Source: Eunapius fragilis (taxonomy: Eukaryota > Porifera > Demospongiae > Spongillida > Spongillidae). From it: a stretch of 64,000 bases of DNA. The notes beneath the pieces are model-generated. The model made no database searches. It saw only the letters and a program-made list of their open reading frames with translations, and was not told the origin of the DNA. Below are positions 35,601 through 46,876 of the stretch, piece after piece. The position numbers and the translations under genes were made by a program. Numbering within the stretch: position 1 is the first letter of the stretch; each line of letters opens with the position of its first letter. The DNA is taken from the NCBI GenBank assembly GCA_963681505.1, contig OY811977.1:530001-594000 (forward strand), given 5' to 3'.

Positions 35601-38600
35601 GGTGTGATCATGAGTCATAGGTGTTTGATAATTCCCAATTAAGCAATTTCCCTCCATGTGGGCCTGGCCTTGGGGTCCTTGTATCATGGGTTCATAGGTT
35701 GTGGGTGCAGGTGTGAGATATGTGGGGATGTGTGGGATGTGACAGTGCAGATGTGGGATGTGAGGGCAGGGCCGCCGAGAGCCAGCCCGGGGACACCAGG
35801 GCAAAAATGTTTCTTGGGCCCCATAGCCTAATATGTTTATATATGCATGCAACCAAAATGTTTAGCCCATCTCTAGGTTATCTCTAGGTTAGCAATTTTT
35901 TCCACTTGTTATCCTTAGAATAGCCAGTTGATAGAGCTAGTAAAGAGCGATTCACAGTGGAAGACTGGGTAAAGAGCCGACAAGGAAAGCAAAATAATGC
36001 TTGTTTGCTTTTGCTCCAGACTAGCCGATCACGATGAATGTCTTCTCCGTTTGGCAGTTTATAACATAGAAGAGAAACTGGGAACGCTCTGTTGGAAGAA
36101 TCGTTAGGAAATTGTAGCAGAAGCATTTCAGAACCTCTTCTAACAGCTTCTACTACTTCCCTTGTGGGCACATCTCCCTTGATGAAGATTCCTATATCAA
36201 CACTGACTTCCTCAACAATACGTTTGGTTTCTGCTGCCACTAAGGCCTCATCATGGATCTCCAGGCCTTCGGTTAACAGCAGCATCTGGTTCTGATTGAG
36301 GCACCTCTTCTTGAATCTCCACAAGGTCTTCTTTACTCAATACTTCAATAGCAATATCAGAATGTGATGGAGCTATTATTGCTTCCACACTAGGCTGCAC
36401 ACTGCTGCATTGCTTCTTCTCACGGTCGGTTCCTTCACTGTCTTCTTTTACATCAAAGCCATGTTGTTGAAGATTAGTGATGGTAGCTCTCTCTCGATCT
36501 TGCTTGTTAAATAGAAAGTGTAAATCAGTCACCCAAAACGCTGTGATTGGTTATAACGGTCTGGGCCTCCGGGGCCCAGGCCTGAATCAAATTGGGCAAC
36601 TCGGAACAACCTGTAGTGCCTAGACCCCTTGTGGACAAGCCACTCATTACCGACCCGGGGGCGTGCCTAATGATCAGTCTAGGGCGTTGCTCTAAAGGCC
36701 CGGGCCCCTTCTTGGCCCGGGCCTGGAGAATTTTGCCCCCCCCCCCCCTCTCGTAGGTGCTGTGTGAGGGTGCAGGTGTGGGATGTGAGGGTGCAGGTGT
36801 GGGATGTGAGGGTGCAGGTGTGGGATGTGAGGGTGCAGGTGTGGGATGTGAGGGTGCAGGTGTGGGATGTGAGGGTGCAGGTGTGGGATGTGAGGGTGCA
36901 GGTGTGGGATGTGAGGGTGCAGGTGTGGGATGTGAGGGATTTGTGTGCGGATGTGTGGGGGTGTATATATATACGTTGTGTTTATATACGTGTGGGTGTA
37001 TGGGATATATTTGTTCCAAATGTAAGCAGGGTTGGTAGGTAGGGAAGCTGGGCATGTGCATCTTGTTGGTATGGCTGCATGGCTGAATAACTGTGTGTGT
37101 GTGTTTTTATGTGGTATGTGTGTGTGTATGTGTGTATCTCCACTTTTGTCTGCAGACGCCAGCTGACTGCATTTCAGACGGCCCAGGTGTGTATTTCAGA
37201 GGAGGATAGCTCACACACTGAGCGCTCCGAGAGTAGACCACACCTCTCTCCCTCTCCACTGCACCATGACGGCTCTATCGCCATGGACACTACATTGTTG
37301 CAGCCCATCCTCCTCCCCAGTCCTCTCCAAGCGAAACATCACAAGTGTAGTACAGGGAGCTTGCCTGATCTGAGGACCATTGGGCTTTGCCCCCTGGGCC
37401 CCCTGGGGGAAGGAAATATTCCCCTCCAACAGGAACTACTTTGGTGAGTTTGTTGTGTACAAATGTCCTGGGAGATTAGCCTTACCGAAGTTATGTGCAT
37501 GCTGCATTCTAATTAATCATTGTTCTCATCTCACCCTCACCTCATCATTGCCCTCACCTCATCATTGCCCTCACCTCATCATTGCTCTCACCTCATCATT
37601 GCCATCACCTCATCATTGCCCTCACCTCATCACCTCATCATTGCTCTCACCTCATCATTGCCCTCACCTCATCATTGCCCTCACCTCATCATTGCTCTCA
37701 CCTCATCATTGCTCTCACCTCATCATTGCTCTCACCTCATCATTGCCATCACCTCATCATTGCCCTCACCTCATCACCTCATCATTGCCCTCACCTCATC
37801 ACCTCATCATTGGTCTCACCTCATCACCTCATCATTGCTCTCACCTCATCACCTCATCATTGCTCTCACCTCATCATTGCCCTCACCTCATCATTGCCCT
37901 CACCTCATCACCTCATCATTGCTCTCACCTCATTGCCCTCACCTCATCACCTCATCATTGCTCTCACCTCATCATTACCCTCACCTCATCACCTCATCAT
38001 TGCTCTCACCTCATCATTGCCCTCACCTCATCATTGCCCTCACCTCACCTTATCATTGTCATCACCTCATCATTGCCCTCACCTCATTGTCCTCACCTCA
38101 TCATAACCCTCACCTCATCACCTCATCATTGCTCTTACCTCATCATTGTCCTCACCTCATCATTGCCCTCACCTCATCATTGCCTTCACCTCATCACCTC
38201 ATCATTGCTCTCACCTCATTGCCCTCACCTCATCACCTCATCATTGCTCTCACCTCATCATTGCCCTCACCTCATCACCTCATCATTGCTCTCACCTCAT
38301 CATTACCCTCACCTCATCACCTCATCATTGCTCTCACCTCATCATTGCCCTCACCTCATCATTGCCCTCACCTCATCATTGCCCTCACCTCATCATTGCT
38401 CTCACCTCATCACCTCATTATTGCCCTCACCTCATTGCCCTCACCTCATCACCTCATCATTACCCTCACCTCATCACCTCATCATTGTCATCACCTCATC
38501 ATTGCCCTCACCTCATTGTCCTCACCTCATCATTACCCTCACCTCATCACCTCATCATTGCTCTTACCTCATCATTGTCCTCACCTCATCATTGCCCTCA

Positions 38601-40756
38601 CCTCATCATTGCCTTCACCTCATCACCTCATCATTGCTCTCACCTCATTGCCCTCACCTCATCACCTCATCATTGCTCTCACCTCATCATTGCCCTCACC
38701 TCATCACCTCATCATTGCTCTCACCTCATCATTGCCCTCACCTCATCACCTCATCATTGCTCTTACCTCATCATTGTCATCACCTCATCATTGCCCTCAC
38801 CTCATCATTGCTCTCACCTTGCAGGACTCCACAGTTAGATAGGAAGCGAGACGTTAGCAGAGGCAGGGGGGTGGTCATCACCATGGAAACAGGCACATCT
38901 CCTGACAGAACCTTCGATAATGGGGAGATGCCCCCCACCCCTACCAAACCTGAGCCCCTCCTGCCCCCCACCCCTACCAAACCTGAGCCCCTCCTGCCCC
39001 CCACCCCTACCAAACCTGAGCCCCTCCTGCCCCCTACCCCTACCAAACCTGAGCCCCTCCTGCCCCCTACCCCTACCAAACCGGAGCCCCTCCTGCCCCC
39101 TCGTCTTGAATCCCCCAGACCTGGGACCCCACAGCTTTCTCCACGTGAGACCTCCAAGACCCCCCAGCCATCCAGACCAGATACAGCAGTGCCATCCCAG
39201 CTGGTGAGGGTGGTGGGGAGGGGGGGTGTATGTGTGTGCGTGCATTGTGTGTTGTATGCATTGTGTCTGGGAGGAGAAGGAAGTTATGAAAGGGAAGGGA
39301 TGGGATGTGTGGATGGGGGTGGGCAAAGTTAGTCTAGGTAAGGAGTAGCTCGCAGCGAACACCGGTACCGTGAAGTAAAACGGATCACGCAGGGATATAT
39401 GGCGGCGGGCGCGCCGTTGTATCATTTCTCAACGGGTCAACGGGGCCCGCACGTTGCATTGTTGTGTTGTGCGTCCACTTTGACTGGTTGTACTTGTAAT
39501 GTCATTTGTCGTATAATGCCAAGAACACTACGGCTTCGTAAAGGAATTGTTTTTAAAACCGTAACTATACGGACGTCAGCGGATTTGTAGCACATCCGCT
39601 TTCGAACGAATGGACGGTGACGGCGAAGCTTTGATGACAGCTTCGTCGACACGAGACCAGAGAACTGGGGAAGCGATGGAGCGTTGTGCAAGTCAGCAAA
39701 GCGTCTCATCTCAGTCGGAACGTGTACGTCGTACGGTGTGGCGGCGACCGCAGAAACTTGCGAGGAGCGAGAATTGTGCATGCGTATTATGTGCACGGCG
39801 TGTTTATGTGTGCATGTGTGTTGTGGAGATCTAGTGTTAATTCTGCATTCCATCCCGTCTGATTGTTCGCACGGTGTGTGTGACCAACAATTTTTCACAC
39901 GCAGTCGCTAAACTTCATTGACGCTCCCGCCACCAAGCCCGATCACGTTCTGAAGATACTGGTGGTGGGTAACTCGTTCGTGGGCAAGTCCAGCTTTCTC
40001 ATGCGGTTATGCGTCAACGCCTTCTCCCAGCGCTACTCGTCCACTATCGGTACACTCCTCCGCACACAAGTTCTTTAAAAAAAAAAAAGTTTTAATTTTA
40101 TATTTAAAAAAAAAAATGGGGGGGGGGGGGGGGGGGGGGGGTGTTATGTGTGTCTCCTCCCCCTCCCTACATTGGTTTTGGTAGTTTATTTAAATCCTCT
40201 CCACTCCAATCGTGTATATTCGGCTTGCAGGGGTAGACTTCTATGCCAAGATGCTCAAAGTAGAGGACAAGGTAATTTCGCTTCAGTTGTGGGATACTGC
40301 TGGACAGGAGCGGTTCCAGTCTGTGACAAAGGCATACTACCGTGGAGCACATGGCATCATACTCATGTATGATATTGCCCAGGAGGAGTCCTTTGTGGCT
40401 GTGAAGACTTGGATCAACTCCATTAAGGTGAGCCCCTTTCTCCCTGGAGCCACCTCCCACTCCTTCTCCACCTCCCAACCCTCCTATTTCCTCTCCATCA
40501 CTTAGGATGCTGCCCAGGCTTGCATACGAACTCTTATTAATGTGCTGTTTTAAGGTCTCATCTCCCCCCCCCCCCCCCCCCCCCCCCCCCCACCCACAGC
40601 AAAGTGTCACAGAGCTACCTGCTGCCATGATCCTGGTGGGTAACAAGTTGGACCTTGATTTAGACGAGAGGGAGGTAACCACGGAGACGGGGCAAGATTT
40701 TGCCAAGGTAATAACGTCTGAATTACAATGGGTCATCCACACTACTGTGTGTGTGT

Positions 40757-40806
<50 letters not shown>

Positions 40807-41112
40807 AGCTCTATGGGACAGAGTTCATCGAAGCTAGTGCCAAGACAGGTCAAAATGTTGGGACTGCACTAATGTTGCTAGTGAGGTAAGAACACTGGTA
40901 CATATATGGGAGCGATGACGCATATGTTTGTGCATTGCACGCAATATTAATAAACACTCTATCACCCACAACACTCACACGACATCCACTCACCATCACC
41001 TGCACACAGGAAAGTTCTGCAGTCCATGGACATCCAGGTACCCAAGGATGAGGTCATAGCGGTTACACCTGCTCCTCCTGCCCAAACCAGCAAGGGATGC
41101 TGCTCCAGATAA
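31917..41112 (+). CDS. large Rab GTPase with EF-hand and coiled coil (RASEF/CRACR2A/Rab44 family), gene 1, 795 aa
   Basis: 13 exons, phases consistent (2388 nt): 31917-32383, 32665-32784, 32835-32928, 33356-33451, 34367-34480, 34933-35132, 37156-37443, 38825-39203, 39905-40049, 40231-40427, 40600-40707, 40809-40885, 41010-41112. Residues about 10-90 form an EF-hand pair, the second with a canonical loop DVDEDGQISLED. Exons 2-6 are coiled coil (QLDQEIQERLKD, LQSQLEEKERELSAV). Exon 8 has five copies of the 11-residue PPTPTKPEPLL. Exons 9-13 form a Rab domain with all G boxes: GNSFVGKSS, STIGVDF, WDTAGQE, NKLD, EASAKTG. The C-terminus GCCSR places two cysteines for geranylgeranylation. Family members link calcium signals to vesicle traffic. 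AATAAA lies at 41118-41123, six bases past the stop. A paralog lies tail-to-tail 303 bp away. I do not assign it to one vertebrate member. Confidence 0.92.
32577..32656. repeat. (CA)n microsatellite
   Basis: Forty CA units ending a few bases before the exon 2 acceptor of Rab gene 1. Confidence 0.92.
32925..33150. repeat. degenerate GAGATCAGAGTTAGTGAGCCTG repeats
   Basis: About six imperfect copies beginning at the exon 3 donor; the repeat includes copies of the exon end (GTGGAGGTGAGATC). Confidence 0.75.
33738..34335. repeat. minisatellite GGGGTGCTGGGGTCTG
   Basis: About 600 bp of 14-20 bp G-rich units in intron 4 of Rab gene 1. Runs of G spaced by T and CT make G-quadruplex formation plausible on the plus strand. 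Confidence 0.9.
34490..34632. repeat. minisatellite GTGTGGGGTGTGGGGGAG
   Basis: G-rich units of about 18 bp in intron 5 of Rab gene 1, beginning at the donor. Confidence 0.88.
34697..34825. repeat. (GT)n/(GTGTGCAT)n microsatellite
   Basis: Interrupted GT tract in intron 5 of Rab gene 1. Confidence 0.85.
35489..35622. repeat. minisatellite GTCATGGGTCATAGGGTGTG
   Basis: About six 20 bp units in intron 6 of Rab gene 1. Confidence 0.88.
35767..36762 (-). mobile_element. hAT-type DNA transposon remnant, 996 bp
   Basis: Inserted in a minisatellite in intron 6 of Rab gene 1. An 8 bp target duplication TGTGAGGG flanks it (35759-35766 and 36763-36770). The ends form an imperfect inverted repeat, CAGGGCCGCCGAGAG against CAGCACCTACGAGAG, with hAT-style CAG/CTG termini and subterminal GGGCAAAA. 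On the minus strand (36532-35884) a broken frame encodes an acidic leader and a TTF-type zinc-finger N-terminus (LPNGEDIHRDRLVWSKSKQA then FCFPCRLF), as in ZMYM1-like hAT transposases. The catalytic and dimerisation regions are missing and the frame shifts near 36290, so it is inactive. Confidence 0.82.
36763..36945. repeat. 20 bp minisatellite GTGAGGGTGCAGGTGTGGGAT
   Basis: Nine near-perfect units. Related units lie left of the hAT element (35700-35766), showing that the transposon landed inside this array. Confidence 0.9.
37528..38818. repeat. large minisatellite CTCACCTCATCATTGCC
   Basis: About 1.3 kb of 17-18 bp and 9 bp units filling most of intron 7 of Rab gene 1. Longer blocks recur: 38041-38270 resembles 38463-38690, indicating higher-order duplication. 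It creates long chance ORFs in all plus frames. Confidence 0.93.
38934..39098 (+). repeat. coding 33 bp repeat, 5 copies, in exon 8
   Basis: Tandem in-frame units encoding PPTPTKPEPLL between the coiled coil and the Rab domain. Copies differ only by single bases, so repeat number is probably polymorphic. Confidence 0.9.
39204..39904 (+). other. intron 8 of Rab gene 1, no further feature
   Basis: 700 bp with a G-rich start, then a GC-rich unique stretch from about 39350. No exon fits phase and no repeat was recognised. Confidence 0.5.
40116..40141. repeat. poly(G) run
   Basis: 26 consecutive G, preceded by poly(A) runs, in intron 9 of Rab gene 1. The exact length is likely uncertain in any assembly. 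Confidence 0.85.
40563..40591. repeat. poly(C) tract before an acceptor
   Basis: About 28 C residues followed by ACCCACAG|C; forms the whole polypyrimidine tract of the exon 11 acceptor. Confidence 0.85.
40745..40803. repeat. (GT)n microsatellite
   Basis: GT run ending 5 bp before the exon 12 acceptor (GTGTGAAAAG|CT). Confidence 0.88.
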
Positions 41113-41117
41113 ATCTT

Positions 41118-41123
41118 AATAAA
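41118..41123 (+). other. polyadenylation signal of Rab gene 1
   Basis: AATAAA overlapping the region just after the TAA stop (41110-41112), implying a very short 3' UTR. Confidence 0.55.
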
Positions 41124-41415
41124 ATCATTTATTTTTTAAATGTTTGTTTTGTGTCACCATTGCCTGATACAGGTGCCCAGACCTGCATTTCTATCTCCCA
41201 TGCCTCAGATCATGTGCAGGTGTATTGGTTGTATTCAGGTTAAGTTTTTACTCATTCTTCATTTTAAGGCTCAACAGCCCATTGGTCAATAACAGCATGA
41301 CATCAACAGGTATTGGAAGCAAATAAAACGAAAGTGGGAGAAAAAAAAGATTCAAAAAGTCACACAACATGAAAATGAAGGGGAAAAAAATAAATTGTAA
41401 AGTGCCAAGGTCACA

Positions 41416-42143
41416 TCAGCAAGCACATGGCTTGGTGCGGGAAGGGATGGGCTGGGTCAGTTTCTTTGTAGCCAAAATGACATCATCCTCCTTCTGAAGC
41501 AGCAGACGTGCAAGGTTCTCGTGTGCTTCAAGCACATTGCTTCCAGAAAATGCACTGGTCTCAGCAAATACAGCATTCAGTTCCTGTAGTGTTAGAAATG
41601 AATTGTTTTTAAAAAACACGGCCCATTTGTAGCATACTTACATTATGTGACTTCAACAAACTTGCCCATTTGTAGCATACTTACATTATGTGACTTCAAC
41701 AAACTGGCTAAGTACAATAACACAGCCCATATGTAGGTTCTGGCTATAAAATCATTGAAAACCACACCATATAAGGCAAGTTTTTAAATAATTTGCGGAG
41801 TCCATTTTATTGCAGACAGTCCTGTGGCCCATGCTGGTTACCCTACATCCCATCTATACAGGATGCACACACAAACACACACACACACACACACTGTACC
41901 AGCAGTACTTAAAGACCACACACAATTACTTCCTATTCCCGCGGCAGTAAGCCATGTCAAAAGGGAAGGCTTAAAACTCCATGGGTACAACAAACACACC
42001 AATATGATGGCTACATGTAACACAGGTGTGATTGCTTACAGCAGCCATACGAAGACCATCTTCCTTGGAAACAACTCTCTCGTTTACTCTATCACACTTG
42101 TTCCCTATCAGCATTACCACAGGGGAGTCATCCCTTATGGCAG

Positions 42144-42192
<49 letters not shown>

Positions 42193-45100
42193 AAATGGTA
42201 AACTCTACTATCATAGTAACACTAAGATTTCACAACACTCAAATAGTTTCATTCCTCAGAACAAAGAATCCCCCAAGTCCAAGCTACCCTCAACAGAGCC
42301 TTCTCCTCATCCCCCCTCCCGTCCTTCATCCCCCTCCCGTCCTTCACCCCCCCTCCCGTCCTTCATCCCCCCTCCCATCCTTCATCCACCCTCACTCACT
42401 TTAATAACATTCACCCAGGACAACACGTCTTTGAATGTCTTGATATTGGTGACATCATACACAATGATGAAGGCATCAGCTCTTCGGTAGTGAGCCACAG
42501 TTACTGAACAAAACCTGAAGCAATGGACGGCCAAGTAAAGATGACATGAGATACACCATAGTCCCCCCCCCCCCCCCAGGTTGGGTTTCGTGACAATGAT
42601 TCAGGGCACCATGTTACAGCAGTGGGTGTGGAAAATGAATACCAAAGGAGCATTACACAAACATGTGTGTGCACATGCCACACACATGCACACACACACA
42701 CACACACACAAATGAACTAACTTCTCCTGCCCAGCAGTGTCCCACAGTTGGAACACTACCCTCTCGTCCCCAATCAGTAGTATCTTAGTGACAAAGTCAA
42801 TGCCAACAGTGGCGGTGCAATGTCTGAATTCCCCCTGACTGAGGTAAGTGATCAGAGTGGACTTTCCCACACCACTATCTCCTGGGAGGCATAGGGGAGG
42901 AGGAGAGGAGGAGAAATAGGGGAGAAGGGGGAATAGGGAGATTACATAATTAGTATCAGTCCATCACTGCAATATGTCCTGTACATTGTGTGGTGATACA
43001 TGTGTAGATGTGTGGTAGTGATGTGTGTGGACATGACAACCATCATAACCCCTCCTACTCCCTCCCCACCACCCCTCCTCCTCCCCTCCCCACCACCCCA
43101 GCCTCCTCCCTCCCCACCACCCCATCCTCCCCCTCCTCACCACTCCATCCTCCTCCCCTCTCCACCACTTAGGTCACCCTTGGTTACCTAGAGCTGCCAC
43201 CTTGAACACCCTGGTCAAGCCTCCAGATGACCGCGGTAGACGGCTGGACCCAGTGAACCACCCTGACCCTACCATTGCTAGACCACCTCCTCCTCCTCCC
43301 TCCCTGTACCCATAGGTGATGGGACCAGACGACTGCAGGGAGTCAGAGCCATAGAGGTTGGGGGCGGGGCGCATGGGCCGCACGTAAGGAGGGATCCTCT
43401 GCACAGGGTCACCACAGGTGGGCGTGCCCTGACTGCTGCTCACGGGTTGGCCGTCCGGCGAAGTACGACCTACAGTCGATCCAGCCACCCTTCCTTTGTT
43501 GCCCCCCGGGGATATTGTCCTGTCGTCTTCCCCTGCGTGGTGCATCGGTGAGCACTGGTTAGAATTGATGTGGACAAAGCTGCTGTCATTGGAGCTGAAT
43601 GCGTTTACAGGCAAAGGGTGGCCCTGCCCGTTGGACTGGGGGTCTGGCTCGCTGGAGGCACTGGTTTCGGTTACGTTCAACACTTCCGTTCCATCTTCAG
43701 TTGTTCCCACACCACCACCATCACCACCACTGTCACCTCTGAACAGGTTGTTGAGCGAACACGACCTCACACTATTGGTTACCAAGGGAACAAGGAGCTC
43801 ATGATGCCACAACACAGGAGGTGGGGGCTATTGACATGTGTAAATAGAGTGGAAAGCCCCACCCTTCACAATCACAAAATATTAAGCCCCACCCTTCACA
43901 ATCGCCTACTTCCTCCCCCTCCAAAAATTGTGTTCTATGAACATACTGGTTTGCAATTGAGAAGGACTTTATTGTCCTGGTGGAGGTGGGCGTGGAGCAT
44001 TCAGGCCCATCATTCACGTCTTCTTGGGGATAATGATTGCTCTGGTCCATCTCTCTGATGTCCGGCAGGCTGGTAACACACCTGAGGGGTGCTTTCTCAC
44101 AGTCCTCTGACAGCTGCTTCATTGAAGACTCAAGCTTAACCAACAGAGTCTTGTTATCCTGAGTGAAAGAGATGGAGGAGGAAGATGGGTGAGGGAGGGG
44201 ATGGGGTGGGAGGAAGAGAGGGGAGGGGAGGGGAGGAGAAGGGGTATGAGTGAAATTGCAAAATATGTTGTCTATCTCCATGGATGAGCTTATACGCATG
44301 CAGTATTTAGACCGCGCAACATTGCCGGTAGCGCTAACACCTTTGCACGCTGGCTCACCGCCACAAGATGTTCCCGCTCCTGCCTCAGTACGGCTTCCGA
44401 CTCCATCCGCTCCTCCAGCGCCTTCTTGAGCGTGGCTTGGTTGGCCGATAGTTCGCTGATGAGGGCATCTCTCTCAGCCAGCAGGCTTTGGTACCGTTTC
44501 GATAGCTTCCTCGACTTCTCGGCGCTCTGTAAAGACGATAAAGGGCGTGGTCAAAACAAAAACGCATACATGTACAACATCGCATTGCTAACAGTGTGGC
44601 GGCTATCTTCAAGATCCATCGCGCGATAACTTACGTCATCATGTTACCGCCGCATAAACTTACGGCCCCGCCCACCATAACCTTATCCCCATCTTACATA
44701 GCATAAATAAAATTCATTTTACTGCTCTATTTCCACTGCGCGCCTTTTTTTTCACTGTTCATAGCTGTTCCAAAACCAAAGATACTGATATCACATACGC
44801 GTATGCTTACTGCCGCCATGTTGCGAGGTAACCATGCATAAACACCTACTTAACCATGCATTAACATGTACTTAACCATCATTAACATGTACTTAACCAT
44901 TAATAAACACGTACTTAACCATGCATTAACGTACTAAAACATGCATTAACACGTACTTAAACATCCATTAACACCTACGTAACCATCATTAACCATCCAT
45001 TAACACGTACTTAACCATGCATTAACATGTACTTAACCATTAATAAAATCATTAACATGTACTTAACCATGCATTAACACGTACTTAAACTTAACCATGT

Positions 45101-46843
45101 ACTTAACCATCATTAACCATCCATTAACATGTACTTAATCATCATTAACCATCCATTAACACGTACTTAACCATGCATTAACATGTACTTAACCATTAAT
45201 AAACACGTACTTAACCATGCATTAACGTACTAAAACATGCATTAACACGTACTTAAACATCCATTAACACCTACGTAACCATCATTAACCATCCATTAAC
45301 ACGTACTTAACCATGCATTAACATGTACTTAACCATTAATAAAATCATTAACATGTACTTAACCATGCATTAACACGTACTTAAACTTAACCATGTACTT
45401 AACCATCATTAACCATCCATTAACATGTACTTAATCATCATTAACCATCCATTAACACGTACTTAACCATGCATTAACATGTACTTAACCATTAATAAAC
45501 ACGTACTTAACCATGCATTAACGTACTAAAACATGCATTAACACGTACTTAAACATCCATTAACACCTACGTAACCATCATTAACCATCCATTAACACGT
45601 ACTTAACCATGCATTAACATGTACTTAACCATTAATAAAATCATTAACATGTACTTAACCATGCATTAACACGTACTTAAACTTAACCATGTACTTAACC
45701 ATCATTAACCATCCATTAACATGTACTTAATCATCATTAACCATCCATTAACACGTACTTAACCATGCATTAACATGTACTTAACCATTAATAAACACGT
45801 ACTTAACCATGCATTAACGTACTAAAACATGCATTAACACGTACTTAAACATCCATTAACACCTACGTAACCATCATTAACCATCCATTAACACATACTT
45901 AACCATGCATAAACACGTACTTAACTATGCATAAACACATACATAACCATCAATTAACACGTACTTAACCATGCATAAACACGTACTTAACTATGCATAA
46001 ACACATACATAACCATCATTAACCATCCATTAACACGTACTTAACCATGTATAAACACGTACTTAACCATGCATAAACATGTACTTCTTTGCTCTTGCGC
46101 CCAAACTTGTTATGTAAACGTTTCAAAGTGTTTTCATGTGAATTTCATTTGACCACATGCTCTATTTGTTAACTATTGTCAATAATATCGTCAATAAAAA
46201 CCTATTATTAATAACGTATTATTTGGACCTTTTGTTTTATAAAAGGAGTGCATAATTTTTACTTCCTCGATGGTGTCACGGACTATAATGTTTTACTGAA
46301 AATATAATTGCATTTATTGAGTTGCACGTAACATTGTTCCCTAGTGTATGGTCGCCTTAAGTCTCATCTCCACACCTCATACATGTAACATCATATGTAT
46401 ACAAATACACGTTTTGAAACCAGTTCACATAACAGGACAATGGCCAGAACCAGTTCACATAACAGGACAATGGCCAGAACCAGTTCACATAACAGGACAA
46501 TGGCCAGAACCAGTTCACATAACAGGACAATGGCCAGAACCAATTCACATAACAGGACAATGGCCAGAACCAGTTCACATAACAGGAAAATGGCCAGAAC
46601 CAGTTCACTTAACAGGACAATGGCCAGAACCAGTTCACATAACAGGACAATGGCCATAACACTCTGCATGGATCACCCATAGACACCCCCATTCACAAGC
46701 ACAAAAGGGACTGATTGACCTCTGACCTGGCATAAACCTAATTCCACCCACCTTTAAGATGATGGTTTCTTCAGCTTCACACACATGCTGCTTCACCATA
46801 GCATCAAACTCACTAGCCTCCTTGTTGTGCCTGTCCAGTACTC

Positions 46844-46876
<33 letters not shown>

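Noticed and set aside
37380-39332. 650 aa plus-strand ORF rich in SSPHHCPHLI
   Set aside because: Intronic minisatellite joined by chance to exon 8 of Rab gene 1; the flanking splice sites and the Rab gene phase show that it is intron.
46424-46660. Regular 30 bp repeats resembling a CRISPR array
   Set aside because: There are no unique spacers, units are contiguous, and the context is a eukaryotic intron. The same holds for all other minisatellites here.
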